51,697 nt of DNA. It comes from Desulfobacteraceae bacterium (GTDB lineage: Bacteria; Desulfobacterota; Desulfobacteria; Desulfobacterales; Desulfosalsimonadaceae). The notes under the pieces are model-generated. The model made no database searches and was not told the origin of the DNA. It worked only from the letters and a program-made list of their open reading frames with translations. Below, one piece after another: positions 1-8,881 of the stretch (positions are counted from its first letter, which is position 1; each line of letters begins with the position of its first letter). The DNA lies in NCBI GenBank assembly GCA_021737045.1, contig JAIPES010000011.1, forward strand, positions 1-51,697. Reading direction: 5' to 3'. The position numbers were made by a program, and so were the translations under genes.

Positions 1-249
1 CGGTTTGCTCCCTGCTGACCGCTTGCGCGCTCAATGCGACTCGCAAACCACCCCCGGGCCGGCATCATGGCCGACTGTGTGCAAAATTTCTCACCAAAGG
101 GGCTCGGAGCAACATATCTAAGCCTTCGAAGTAGCTTCAGGAAAAGTTGCTCTTATAGCTCGGGTCCCGGGTTGCGGCCAGAGGGAACACTTCCAAGGAA
201 GTCCAAGGGCGGGATCGGCTTTTGAAGCGACATTGAGCGTTTTTGCATA
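1..249. other. Unassigned non-coding stretch at the left edge
   Basis: I recognise no gene here. The only clear structure is an inverted pair at the very start: GGTTTGC at 2-8 and GCAAACC at 43-49, which could close a stem-loop of about 48 nt. A 63-codon open frame (34-225) has no ribosome binding site and no recognisable motif, so I do not call it. The stretch runs into the repeat that starts near 250. It may be the end of a structured RNA or a decayed mobile element, but nothing in the sequence decides this. Confidence 0.3.
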
Positions 250-412
250 AAGATTTCAAATTGTTTGAGGAAGGCAGGGCGGGTTTGTAAATTTTAGGCA
301 AGGCATTTGATCAATCCGCAAAAACGGTCAGGAGCGAAAAAGCCGACCCCGACCGCAGGGCTTTCTTCCTTACAAACAGCGGACGCGGTAAAAAGCTTTT
401 TACGGTGCCATC
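250..412 (-). repeat. Terminal-palindrome repeat, long form (left copy)
   Basis: Read on the minus strand this begins GATGGCACCGTAAAAAG, contains the perfect 16-bp palindrome GTAAAAAGCTTTTTAC (388-403), and continues for about 140 bp to a T/A-rich end near 250. An inverted copy of roughly 80% identity by eye lies at 51530-51693. Shared internal blocks include AGCCCTGCGG and CGCTCCTGACCG. The outer end is the same terminus used by the shorter repeats elsewhere in the window. No coding frame is convincing. Confidence 0.8.
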
Positions 413-513
413 ATAGATTGACAAAACAGACAAGCCGCTCTAATTGAATACCACTATTATCATACCAAACTATTCTGAGTGCAAAACAATCAAAAAAATC
501 AAAACCGATAAAT

Positions 514-741
514 ATGAAAGTCAAAACATCAATCACACTGTCCCGGGATTTAATCTGTCAGATAGACGCGCTGTCGGGGCGATATGGCAACCGATCCGCA
601 TTTATTGAAAAAGCGGTACGGGCGTTGATCGATACGGAAACCAGGCGTGCGCGGGATCTCAAAGATTTAAAAATTCTCAACGAACAATCCTCTGAACTCA
701 ATAAAGAAGCAGAGGAGGTTCTGACCTTTTTATCCAGGTAG
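514..741 (+). CDS. Ribbon-helix-helix (CopG/ParD-like) DNA-binding protein, orphan antitoxin-like
   Basis: The protein has 75 residues. The N-terminal part (about residues 3-40) fits a ribbon-helix-helix fold: a short strand (VKTSITLS), then helices containing the typical NRSAFIEKAVRAL pattern. The C-terminal half is charged and helical (residues 45-72), as in CopG/ParD antitoxins that wrap a toxin. No toxin gene follows: the next gene starts 6 bp after the stop on the other strand, and upstream there is only a repeat. No clear Shine-Dalgarno precedes the ATG, so the start is less certain. It may be an orphaned antitoxin or a stand-alone regulator. Confidence 0.65.
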   Translation: MKVKTSITLSRDLICQIDALSGRYGNRSAFIEKAVRALIDTETRRARDLKDLKILNEQSSELNKEAEEVLTFLSR

Positions 742-746
742 CCGCC

Positions 747-1838
747 TCAGTGGCTGATATGTTCTGCAAATTCGTTGAAGGCCACATGAATGGGAATGGC
801 AAATCCCAGGCCCTCGAACTTGCGGGTGAGTTCTTTAAAGGAGTTGATCCCGGCCACCCGGCCGTGGCGGGTCACCAGGGGGCCGCCGCTGTTTCCGGGG
901 TAGATTTTGGCATCGGTCTGGATGAAATTGGACTTGAACCCGGCAATAATGCCCCGGCTCATTGAATCCCGGAGGCCCAGGGGGCTGCCGATGGCATAGA
1001 CCTGATCTCCCTGTGAAAGCGGGCCCGGGTTGGCCGGGGCGATAAAAGGGGTTTTGTACCCGTCGATTTTTAAAAGCGCCAGATCATGGCTGCGGCTTTT
1101 GGCCACCAGATAGGCGGGGATTTCCCGGCCGTCCTTGCATATGACCTTGAAATGGCGGCTCAGTGCTGCAGTGGCGTTTTTGTAACGATATGAGCTGACC
1201 TGTCTTTCGTATTCGGCCTTTTTGTCCTCATATTCGGCCTTTTGCTGTTCAAACCGCTTTTTATAGGCCTCGTATCGATCCTTTTCAATGGCGTAGCGCC
1301 GTTTTTCCCGCTGCCTGGCCGCACCCCTGGGCATCTTGTCTATGCTTGTCCGGTACTGGTTCAGATGCCGGGAAAACTTGCGCAGACGCTCTTTTTCATC
1401 TGCGATCTGCTTGTCTGCGGCCGCAAACCGTTTCTCTATTTCCTCTATTGCCGCATCGCTTCGCTCAAGGGTCTTCGAACTTGTCTGGATCACATGCCGG
1501 TTGGTGAGAATATAACCGTTTTCATTAACAAAAAAGCCGGATCCGGTTCCGATGCCCGTCTTGATGGTCACCGCGGCCAGGGCCGCGGCCTCCACCGGGC
1601 TTGAGGGTTTGTAGCGGTTGTGCAGGTCCGCCTTCAGGTCCCGGCCTGAGGCGGGCGCATGGCGGCCGGAGCGCCCGGCCGAATCCACCTGCTTTGCTTC
1701 GCCTTCGGGCGCGGTGTCGGTAAAGTGCCATTTGCCGTCGGCGTCCTGGTATTTGTAAATTTCAGACAATGCCGGCCCGGCTGCAAAAGCAGTCACCAAA
1801 ATCACCAGAACGGCCGGAAAAACCATTTTTCTCAGCAT
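747..1838 (-). CDS. Exported trypsin-like (S1C) serine protease with DUF4124 and a helical insertion
   Basis: The protein has 363 residues. It starts with a signal peptide (about residues 1-25), followed by a DUF4124-type segment (IYKYQDADGKWHFTDTAP). The protease domain carries the chymotrypsin-fold triad: His in TNRHVI (about 113), Asp in SHDLALLKI (about 251) and Ser in GNSGGP (about 315). About 100 residues of highly charged, Lys/Glu/Tyr-rich helix sit between the His and Asp blocks, where HtrA-type proteases have only a short loop. No PDZ domain follows. A strong GGGGGGGAAAATG site supports the start. It is likely a periplasmic quality-control or processing protease; its substrate is unknown. 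Confidence 0.85.
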   Translation of the reverse strand: MLRKMVFPAVLVILVTAFAAGPALSEIYKYQDADGKWHFTDTAPEGEAKQVDSAGRSGRHAPASGRDLKADLHNRYKPSSPVEAAALAAVTIKTGIGTGSGFFVNENGYILTNRHVIQTSSKTLERSDAAIEEIEKRFAAADKQIADEKERLRKFSRHLNQYRTSIDKMPRGAARQREKRRYAIEKDRYEAYKKRFEQQKAEYEDKKAEYERQVSSYRYKNATAALSRHFKVICKDGREIPAYLVAKSRSHDLALLKIDGYKTPFIAPANPGPLSQGDQVYAIGSPLGLRDSMSRGIIAGFKSNFIQTDAKIYPGNSGGPLVTRHGRVAGINSFKELTRKFEGLGFAIPIHVAFNEFAEHISH

Positions 1839-1883
1839 TTTCCCCCCCTGAACATTGACGCGCTCGTAAAAAGTCGATTTTCA

Positions 1884-2008
1884 GATGGTGCTGTAAAAAG
1901 TTCAAGATCAAGGCTTGCGCGATTTCGAAGAATGCAGCGTACTTATCCGTACGTGAAATTCTGAGAAATCGCGCGTAACGCAGATATTGGACTTTTTGCG
2001 GTGCCATC
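1884..2008. repeat. 125-bp MITE-like palindromic repeat
   Basis: The unit starts GATGGTGCTGTAAAAAGT and ends ACTTTTTGCGGTGCCATC, an imperfect terminal inverted repeat of 18 bp. Inside, GCGCGATTTC pairs with GAAATCGCGC, AGAAT with ATTCT and CGTAC with GTACG, so the whole unit can fold into one long imperfect hairpin. A copy of identical length is at 21915-22039, with nearly identical internal sequence. It lies between putA and the upstream region of the S1C protease. A partial end (CGTAAAAAGTC) also precedes it at about 1865. Confidence 0.85.
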
Positions 2009-2025
2009 AACATTAATCCGCATTT

Positions 2026-5000
2026 TTAGATCAGACCCCTTTCCCCCAGGTTTCCGTAGCGGTGGTAATTGTTGCACACGGCCTGCTCCTGCAGATACTG
2101 GAGCAGCTCCAGGCGGCCTTCCATGTAAACCGGCGTGCGGGAAACATAGAACCCGGTTTCCGCGGCCTTTTCATAGACCACGGCCGGCACACGGTCGGCG
2201 GCGGCATACCGGATCCGGTCGATATCGCCCATGATCTCACACAACCGCTGGTCTGTCTGCTCAACGATCTCCCCGTTTCTGAAAAACCTTCGGCCGTGAC
2301 GGGTGTTCAGAAACCGGGCCGCAGGCCCGGAAAGCCCGGGCGGAATGCTGACCGTGGCCGTGCACCCGGTGATCCGGGCAGCGGCAATCCGGGCCAGCAC
2401 CTCAAATACCGAGTCCTTTTCACTGACCCGGACAACCACCCGGCCCTTGGGCAGATACCGAAGGTGATTGTCCTGGCCGCGCAGATGAAAATAATCGTGC
2501 TCTTGGCCAAATTCCTGCTCCCACCAGTAGAGATAGCTTTTGACCGCATAAACCACCTTTTCCAGATCTCCGGCAAGGTCTGCATCAAACCGGTTCCAGC
2601 GAAGATCAATCTGCCATTCATTGACAATCCGCAGCAAATGGCTGTCTTCAGAAATATCGCCAACAGCCGGATACCCGGTTTCGGCAAAATCCATGAACTG
2701 GTAGACGTAATTGGGGCTGCCGGCCTTGATCCCCGCGCCCAGGGCGGATTTTCCCATGCCGCCGAAAGGCTGGCGCAGCACAATGGCGCCGGTGGTGCCC
2801 TTGTTGATATACAGGTTGCCGGCTTTGATCCCGGCCTTCCATTTTTTCTGCTCCCGGCGGTCCAGGCTTTCCAGCCCCGAGGTCAAACCGTATCCGGTCA
2901 TGTTGACCAGATCAATGGCATGATCCAGGTTTTGAGCGCGCATGACCCCGATAACCGGGCCGAAAAACTCGGTCATGTGGGTATAGCCGCCCGGCTTTAC
3001 CCCCCACTTGATCCCCGGGCTCCAGATATAGGGATTGGCCGCCACCGGCCCGGGTTTTAAGGCCCAGGATTCGCCCTCTTCAAGCCGGGTCAGGGCCCGG
3101 TACAGATCCCCGTCCGGCGGGGCGATGATCGCGCCCACCTTGTTTTGAAACTCCCAGCAGGAGCCGGTCTTGCAGCTTTTGGCCGCATCCGCGAGCTGAC
3201 GGCGGAAAAGTTCGTCATCATAGACCTCCTTTTCCAATATCACCAGGGAGGTGGCGCTGCATTTCTGTCCGGAGTTGCTGTAGGCCGAATGCACGATATT
3301 TTTGATGGCCTGGTCACGATCGGACATGGCCGTGACGATCGTGGCGTTTTTGCCCCCGGTTTCCGCGGCCAGCTGGATGTCTGCGCGGTTTTTCAATATC
3401 CGCAGGCCCGTATCCGTGCCCCCGGTCAAAATGATATAATCCACCTCCGGGTTGCCGGTTAACTCGCTGCCTGCGGTGCTGCCGGCACACGGGATGAACT
3501 GGAGCGTTTTTTTCGACACCCCGGCCCGGTAAAAGCACTGCACCAGTTCCCAGGCCGTGAGCACAGCTGCTGATGCGGGTTTGAACAGCACGGTGTTTCC
3601 GGCCGCCAGGGAGGCGGCAATGCCGCCGCAGGGAATGGCAATGGGAAAATTCCAGGGCGTGATCACAAGGCCCACGCCCCTGGGGCGAACGCGGACATTG
3701 TCCATTTTGTGAAAGATTTTGGCGCTGTGAGGGTAAAACTCGGTAAAATCAATGGCCTCTGAGACCTCTGGGTCGCTTTCGGCAAACATCTTGCCCCAGT
3801 TGGCCGCAGCCGCGCCGATCAGATCGCCCCGGGCCTTTCTGAGTTCGTGGCACACCCGGTCCAGGATCTGGTGTCGTTGTTCATGGGTTTTCTCCCGCCA
3901 GCCCTCCGGGTCCCGGCGTGCGGTTTCAACCGCATGCCGGATATCCTCGGTCCCGGCCAGGCGATACACGGCCGTGGTGACCGCATCGCCGGAATCCGGG
4001 TTATAGGTGGTCACGTCAATGACATTTCTGGTTTCACGGTCTTTGAAAATTTCATTTCCGCCTATGACCACCGGGATTTCAATGGGATCATCACCGGCGG
4101 ATTTCCGCCATTTGTCCCGAATGGCTTCGGCCCATTTCTGGTTGGGCGGCAGAGACCAGTCCGTATCCGGCTCATTGGTGAACCGGTTGGTAAAAAACGC
4201 CCCGATTTGCTCATCAAATGTTTCCGTGTTTCTGTCCTGGGTCCGGCTGGGTGCAGCCGGGGCGGCCTCCATATGCCGGCAGGATTGTTCAAACTGATCT
4301 TTTAAAAACGTCCAGGCACGGGAGTTGGTTGTCAGGTACGGGGCATAGCGCAGGAAATTTTCCGGGGAAGTGTTTTCATCCAGCCGCCGGATCAGATAGG
4401 CAATGGCATTGATGAACTGGTCCTTTGAAGCCACCGGCGCATAGAGCAGGATATCTCTGACGCTTTCCTGCAGGGTCCGGCGCATGTGATCGGCCATGCC
4501 TTCGAGCATTTCAAACCAGAAAAACTCGGTCACGCCCAGGGCATGGCCCAGTTCATGGGCATAGGCGAGTTCAAACAGGTTGTGGGAAGCCACCCCCAGG
4601 TGCACGGCCCGGATGTGTTCGGGCTGCATGGCATAGGAAACCATGCGCTTGTAATTGGCATCCACGTCCATTTTGTTGTCATATGTGGCCAAAGGCCAGT
4701 TGAAATGGGAGGATTCCAACAGTTCCATCTCAAGATTGGCGCCCTTGACAATGCGCAGCTTGATGGGTGCCCCGCCGGCTTCCACCCGCTTAATGGCCCA
4801 TTGGGTTAGCCGCTGCTGCATCGGATAGGCATCCGGCAGATAGGCCTGCAAAACAATGCCGGCGGAATAGTCTGAAAATTCCGCTTTTTCCAGGGTGCGG
4901 ACAAAGGCCTCGCAGGTAATGTGGATATCGCGGTATTCTTCCATGTCCATGTTGACGATCTTGGGCACAACCTGACCGTTTTCCCGGGTGAAATAATTTT

Positions 5001-5643
5001 CCCTGGCCACCCGCAACAGTTTTGATAACCGTTCCACCAGGAGTTCCACGGTGTGTTCAAAGGCCATGGGCGAGATCTGGGAATACAGAGTGGAGATTTT
5101 CACGGAGATGTATTCCACATCCGGGTCCTTCATGTCTTCAATATAGGTCTGCAGCCGGCGCAGGGACTCTTCTTCGCCCAGGACGGCCTCGCCCAGGTGG
5201 TTGATGTTCATGCGCACGCCCTGGGCCCTGCGTTTTTCCAGGTGCCGGTGCAGGGGCCTGGATTCGCCCGGGATAATCGCCCGGGATGAGGAATTGCGCA
5301 TCTGCTCCACCATCCGGGGTACGGCAATATTGGGGAAATGCCGCCCCATGCCCATAAACATCTGGATGAGCAGCCGCTCCACCCGGGAGAAAAAATCCGG
5401 CACCCCGTATTCGGAGAGCAGATGATTGACCTGGTCAGCCACCCGCTCATGATCGTGGGACCGGAAGCACTGGTCGATCATGCGGGTGAGCACCACCTTG
5501 TCCAGGGGATGGGTCAGCAGGCGCTTCATCTGCTGCTGGATGTGTTTTTCCTCTGCAGTGAGCAGCTCGTTTGCCCGGTTCTGCCATTTGGCGGCAAGTG
5601 CGGCAGCGCTTTGTTCAATCTGATCCGGATTCGGGGTGTTCAT
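2026..5643 (-). CDS. putA: Bifunctional proline dehydrogenase / L-glutamate gamma-semialdehyde dehydrogenase
   Basis: The protein has 1205 residues and oxidises proline to P5C (FAD) and then to glutamate (NAD). The N-terminal half is the proline dehydrogenase barrel, with the family block IVKGANLEMELLE near residue 297. The aldehyde dehydrogenase half carries TPWNFP (about 663), the catalytic Glu in AETGGKN (about 761) and the nucleophile Cys in NSGQKCSA (about 793), then GGMGKSALG. A C-terminal extension of about 170 residues follows. There is no N-terminal ribbon-helix-helix repressor domain as in enteric PutA. I chose the ATG at 5643 because GGAGG stands 4 bp upstream; an in-frame start 48 bp earlier lacks one. 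It appears monocistronic. Confidence 0.93.
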   Translation of the reverse strand: MNTPNPDQIEQSAAALAAKWQNRANELLTAEEKHIQQQMKRLLTHPLDKVVLTRMIDQCFRSHDHERVADQVNHLLSEYGVPDFFSRVERLLIQMFMGMGRHFPNIAVPRMVEQMRNSSSRAIIPGESRPLHRHLEKRRAQGVRMNINHLGEAVLGEEESLRRLQTYIEDMKDPDVEYISVKISTLYSQISPMAFEHTVELLVERLSKLLRVARENYFTRENGQVVPKIVNMDMEEYRDIHITCEAFVRTLEKAEFSDYSAGIVLQAYLPDAYPMQQRLTQWAIKRVEAGGAPIKLRIVKGANLEMELLESSHFNWPLATYDNKMDVDANYKRMVSYAMQPEHIRAVHLGVASHNLFELAYAHELGHALGVTEFFWFEMLEGMADHMRRTLQESVRDILLYAPVASKDQFINAIAYLIRRLDENTSPENFLRYAPYLTTNSRAWTFLKDQFEQSCRHMEAAPAAPSRTQDRNTETFDEQIGAFFTNRFTNEPDTDWSLPPNQKWAEAIRDKWRKSAGDDPIEIPVVIGGNEIFKDRETRNVIDVTTYNPDSGDAVTTAVYRLAGTEDIRHAVETARRDPEGWREKTHEQRHQILDRVCHELRKARGDLIGAAAANWGKMFAESDPEVSEAIDFTEFYPHSAKIFHKMDNVRVRPRGVGLVITPWNFPIAIPCGGIAASLAAGNTVLFKPASAAVLTAWELVQCFYRAGVSKKTLQFIPCAGSTAGSELTGNPEVDYIILTGGTDTGLRILKNRADIQLAAETGGKNATIVTAMSDRDQAIKNIVHSAYSNSGQKCSATSLVILEKEVYDDELFRRQLADAAKSCKTGSCWEFQNKVGAIIAPPDGDLYRALTRLEEGESWALKPGPVAANPYIWSPGIKWGVKPGGYTHMTEFFGPVIGVMRAQNLDHAIDLVNMTGYGLTSGLESLDRREQKKWKAGIKAGNLYINKGTTGAIVLRQPFGGMGKSALGAGIKAGSPNYVYQFMDFAETGYPAVGDISEDSHLLRIVNEWQIDLRWNRFDADLAGDLEKVVYAVKSYLYWWEQEFGQEHDYFHLRGQDNHLRYLPKGRVVVRVSEKDSVFEVLARIAAARITGCTATVSIPPGLSGPAARFLNTRHGRRFFRNGEIVEQTDQRLCEIMGDIDRIRYAAADRVPAVVYEKAAETGFYVSRTPVYMEGRLELLQYLQEQAVCNNYHRYGNLGERGLI

Positions 5644-5766
5644 TGTTCCTCCAGCGGGGTGAAAAATTGCCGCCGCAACGCCAATGGCCAAACAGACAGC
5701 AGCAGGGCGGGCTTTGTGTTGTTTTTATATCATAGGCAAGCATTATAGCATATAATGAATAAATTT

Positions 5767-5897
5767 GATAAGCTTGTAAAAAGTCTTTTTTACAGGCAGT
5801 GTTAAGTTTTAAGTGATTAAGTGTTAAGTAAAATCAAGAAGTTATTTCTTTGTTGGTTGGCAGTTATATCCGTTTTAAGACTTTTTACGATTCCATC
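5767..5897. repeat. Repeat of the same terminal-palindrome family, variant interior
   Basis: The left end GATAAGCTTGTAAAAAGTC and right end GACTTTTTACGATTCCATC are inverted copies in the GTAAAAAGTC core and the outer GAT. The interior differs from the 125-bp form: it holds ACAGGCAGTGTTAAG, a second GTGTTAAG, and AAAATCAAGAAGTTATTT. A shortened relative is at 34205-34266. It occupies the gap between the divergent putA and S4-domain genes, so it may influence either promoter. The rest of that 300-bp gap shows nothing else I can name. Confidence 0.7.
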
Positions 5898-5944
5898 AAA
5901 TTTCCATTGAAGACAAAACAGGATTTACAGAAAAAAGGCGGAAA

Positions 5945-6169
5945 ATGAAAGAAGTGATCATCACAGAGGAACCCATTGCGCTCTACAAGCTGCTCAAGTT
6001 CGAAAATTTGACTGCAAGCGGCGGGGAGGCCAAGTACGTAATTTCAGAAGGCATGGTCCGGGTCAATCAAAAAACCGAAACCAGAAAACGCAAAAAAATC
6101 TTTGCCGGCGATCTGGTGGAATTTGCCGGCCGGCAGTTCCGGGTACAGGTGCAGGGAAACGAGAAATGA
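5945..6169 (+). CDS. S4-domain RNA-binding protein (YbcJ/RqcP-like)
   Basis: The protein has 74 residues, nearly all one S4 RNA-binding domain: the helix-loop ALYKLLKFENL, a Gly-rich turn (SGGEAKYVISEG), VRVNQKTETRKRKKI, then a strand ending the fold. Small free-standing S4 proteins of this type bind structured RNA, often on ribosomes; the exact role here is not shown. AAAGGCGG precedes the ATG. Its TGA overlaps the ATG of the next gene (ATGA), so the two are translationally coupled. Confidence 0.8.
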   Translation: MKEVIITEEPIALYKLLKFENLTASGGEAKYVISEGMVRVNQKTETRKRKKIFAGDLVEFAGRQFRVQVQGNEK

Positions 6170-6888
6170 ACCCCTTGTTTGAAGAGCTTGACTTTCGCAA
6201 TACCCCCATGGGCGAGCTGGTGCTGCGGCGCAGGCGGGTGATGGCCCTGAAGGGAAAAATCATCTACGAGGTCAAGCTCAATGACGAATATCTCATGTCG
6301 AGCCTGTTTTATGCCGCAGAGGCCGCCCTGGCCGAAACCGGGCTTTCCCGGCTGGAAGGCGGCAAATGGGACGTTGCCGTGGGCGGGCTGGGCCTGGGAT
6401 TTACGGCTGCGGCCGCCCTGGAATTTGAGCAGGTAAAACGCCTTGTGGTCATCGAGGCCCTGGCGCCGGTCATTGACTGGCACCAAAAAAATCTGGTGCC
6501 AAACGGGGCGGCGCTGTGCCATGATCCGCGCTGCCAATTGATACACGGGGATTTTTTCGCCCTGTGCCATGCCGGCGCCCTTGATCCGGATAAACCGGGC
6601 CGGCGGTTTGACGCGATTTTGATAGATATTGACCACACCCCGGAAAACTGGCTGGATGCCGGCCACGGCGAATTTTACACCGCAGCCGGCTTAGACCGCC
6701 TCCAATCCCTGCTCAAACCCGGGGGCGTGTTTGCCCTGTGGTCCAATGACGCCCCGCAGGATGGGTTTATCCAGACCCTGTCTGCGGTGTTTGACCGGGC
6801 GGAGGGCCGCACCATCTGTTTTGACAACCCCCTGCAGCAGACGGTGTCTGAAAACGGCATCTACCTGGCCCAACGCAAAACCGGCTAG
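6166..6888 (+). CDS. Spermidine synthase-like class I methyltransferase-fold protein
   Basis: The protein has 240 residues. A nucleotide-binding Rossmann motif (VAVGGLGLGFTAAAALE) is followed by an acidic strand end (VVIEALAPV) and FDAILIDIDHTPENWL, the pattern seen in spermidine synthase-like proteins. The later segment LLKPGGVFALWSNDAP fits the same fold. The N-terminus (NTPMGELVLRRRRV) resembles the strand-rich start of that family. Whether it transfers aminopropyl or methyl groups cannot be told from sequence; coupling to the S4 protein hints at an RNA-related role. Its stop overlaps the convergent acyl-CoA dehydrogenase by 4 bp. Confidence 0.7.
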   Translation: MNPLFEELDFRNTPMGELVLRRRRVMALKGKIIYEVKLNDEYLMSSLFYAAEAALAETGLSRLEGGKWDVAVGGLGLGFTAAAALEFEQVKRLVVIEALAPVIDWHQKNLVPNGAALCHDPRCQLIHGDFFALCHAGALDPDKPGRRFDAILIDIDHTPENWLDAGHGEFYTAAGLDRLQSLLKPGGVFALWSNDAPQDGFIQTLSAVFDRAEGRTICFDNPLQQTVSENGIYLAQRKTG

Positions 6889-8687
6889 AAAAACGCCGGC
6901 TGCATCTCCACGGTGGGCCGGTCATCGGCCATGAGGCGTTTTTCCAGCCCTTCGATTTTGGGCAGTTCATAGGCAAAGAAATAGCGCAGGGCAAACATCT
7001 TGCCGGCGTAAAATCCCTTGTCCTTTTTCTTCGGGCCCTTTTCCATGGCGTTTTGGGCGGCCACACCCTGGGCCAGCCACTGCCAGGCGATTGTGACAAT
7101 GCCGAAATACTCCAGATACAGGGTGGCATCAGCCAGAAAGGCTTCAGCCCCCTGACTTTGCGCAACACCGGCCTGGTGCCGGGTCACCTGTTCCAGCCGG
7201 CCGACAGCGTCTTCGAGCTGTGCGGCAAAACCCTCCAGCGCCTTTGATTTCCCGGCTTGGGCAATGGTCTGGCGCAGCTGCTCAGTGTAGAAGGCAAAGG
7301 CCTTTCCCTGCTGCATCATGACCTTTCTGCCCAGAAGGTCCATGCCCTGGATCCCGGTGGTGCCTTCGTGGATGGGATGAATCCGGCAGTCCCGGTAATA
7401 CTGCTCCAGGGGATAGTCATCGCAGAAACCCGATCCGCCCAGGCACTGCAGGCCCTGGCTGATGGCCAAAATGCCGGTCTCCGAGGGGTAGCTTTTGGCC
7501 ACAGGCGTCAGAATTTCCAGCAGGAGATGATATTTTTCCCTTTCATCAGCGTCTTGTGTCACCTTCATCATATCCACGTACTTGCTGCACTGGGTGAGCA
7601 AAGACAGCGAGCCTTCCACCACGGATTTCTGAAACAGCAGCATCCGCTTGACATCCGCATGCTCGATAATGGCAACAGGCGGTGATGCCGGATCCTTTTG
7701 GCCGGGCTTTCTGCCCTGGGTCCGGGTGCGGGTGTATTCCAGGGCCGCGTGATAGGCCCCGCCGGCCATGGCCGTGGCGCCCATGCCCACGCCGATGCGC
7801 GCCTCGTTCATCATCTGGAACATGTATTTAAGCCCCTGGTGGGCTTCTCCCACCAGCCAGCCATGGCAGTCGTTTTTGTCGCCCATGCTCAGCTGGGCAA
7901 TGGGGCATCCCCGGTAGCCCAGCTTGTGATAAATCCCGGAAGTGGCCACATCATTGGCCGCAAGGGTGCCGTCTGCCTCCGGCCGGTACTTGGGCACAAC
8001 AAAAAGCGAAATTCCCTTGACCCCGGCCGGACCCCCCGGGATCTTGGCCAGCATCAGATGCACCACATTTTCCACCGCATCGTGATCGCCCGCGGAGATG
8101 AAAATCTTTTGCCCCTTGATCAGGTATTGACCGTTTTCCAGCGGTTCGGCGGTGGTGGCCACATCAGTCAAAGACGATCCCGCCTCAGGCTCGGTCAGGG
8201 CCATGGTCCCCTGCCACCGGCCCTGCCGCATCCCGGGCACAAAGGTCTCATTTAGCTTCCGGGAACCGAAGGACTCGATAAGATGGGCCGCGCCCCGGCT
8301 CAGGCCGGCATAGGCATTGGCCGAGTAATTGGCAGAGGCAAAAATGAACTCGCAGAGATCAGCTACCATGGAAGGCAGCTGCTCTCCGTCCTGGTCAATG
8401 GGAACCGTGCTGGTCAGCCAGCCGCCTTCGGCAAATTCCTTTAATATCTTTTTTATGGCCGGATGCACCCTGACCTCGCCGCCCACCAGTTCGGGCGGCT
8501 TTCTGTCCATTTCCTCAAACAGGGGAAACAGCAGGTTTTTAGCCAGTTTCACCGCTTCTTTGACCACCATTTCAAACATCTTGCGGTTGTGCTGGCCAAA
8601 ATAGTCATACCGGGTCAGGGACGTGACGTCAAAGACCTCGTAAAGCAGAAAATCCACGTTTCTTTCATCTACAAACCGGGTTGCCAC
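6885..8687 (-). CDS. Acyl-CoA dehydrogenase, long (600-residue) form
   Basis: This flavoprotein oxidises an acyl-CoA to the 2-enoyl-CoA. Landmarks are LTEPEAGSSLTDV (FAD/substrate loop), FISAGDHD, the arginine/FAD region EARIGVGMGATAMAGGAY, and IHPIHEGTTGIQGMDLLG, where the Glu is the likely catalytic base. At 600 residues it is about 200 longer than short-chain enzymes; the extra C-terminal helical domain (from about residue 470) is typical of the long FadE-like subfamily. The start is a GTG with AAGGAAGG upstream. It lies 194 bp downstream of iorB on the same strand, suggesting that it acts on the acyl-CoA product of the 2-oxoacid oxidoreductase. Substrate chain length is unknown. Confidence 0.9.
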   Translation of the reverse strand: MATRFVDERNVDFLLYEVFDVTSLTRYDYFGQHNRKMFEMVVKEAVKLAKNLLFPLFEEMDRKPPELVGGEVRVHPAIKKILKEFAEGGWLTSTVPIDQDGEQLPSMVADLCEFIFASANYSANAYAGLSRGAAHLIESFGSRKLNETFVPGMRQGRWQGTMALTEPEAGSSLTDVATTAEPLENGQYLIKGQKIFISAGDHDAVENVVHLMLAKIPGGPAGVKGISLFVVPKYRPEADGTLAANDVATSGIYHKLGYRGCPIAQLSMGDKNDCHGWLVGEAHQGLKYMFQMMNEARIGVGMGATAMAGGAYHAALEYTRTRTQGRKPGQKDPASPPVAIIEHADVKRMLLFQKSVVEGSLSLLTQCSKYVDMMKVTQDADEREKYHLLLEILTPVAKSYPSETGILAISQGLQCLGGSGFCDDYPLEQYYRDCRIHPIHEGTTGIQGMDLLGRKVMMQQGKAFAFYTEQLRQTIAQAGKSKALEGFAAQLEDAVGRLEQVTRHQAGVAQSQGAEAFLADATLYLEYFGIVTIAWQWLAQGVAAQNAMEKGPKKKDKGFYAGKMFALRYFFAYELPKIEGLEKRLMADDRPTVEMQPAFF

Positions 8688-8863
8688 AATAGCCTTCCTT
8701 TCATTTCATTTTGTTCAACCGCCGGATTTTTGGGTCCATGATCCGGCAGCGGGGTTTTGGCCGAAACATCTTTTTCATTATCCTGTCAGCATTGCTCCGT
8801 CAACTCGCATCCATTAAAACAAATCCCGGCCGAAAAGATAGCCCGGGGCGGTCTTTATCCCCT

Positions 8864-8880
8864 ATCCCGGAGCCCGGGAT
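8864..8880 (-). terminator. Hairpin just after iorB
   Basis: ATCCCGG and CCGGGAT form a perfect 7-bp stem with a 3-nt loop immediately after the iorB stop codon. On the minus strand no T-run follows, so it may be a weak terminator or an mRNA-stabilising hairpin between iorB and the acyl-CoA dehydrogenase gene. Confidence 0.35.
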
Positions 8881-8881
8881 G

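Noticed and set aside
1-249. Group II intron, tmRNA or integron attachment site at the left edge
   Set aside because: I looked for domain V-like hairpins, tmRNA ends and attC-type boxes and found only a short inverted pair (2-8/43-49).
1762-2013. Minus-strand frame with peptide similar to one at 21364-22041
   Set aside because: Both frames lie in copies of the 125-bp repeat. The likeness comes from the DNA repeat, not from a protein family, and no ribosome binding site is present.
2062-3060. Plus-strand 332-codon frame over putA
   Set aside because: Shadow of the aldehyde dehydrogenase half of putA; no start signal and no domain.
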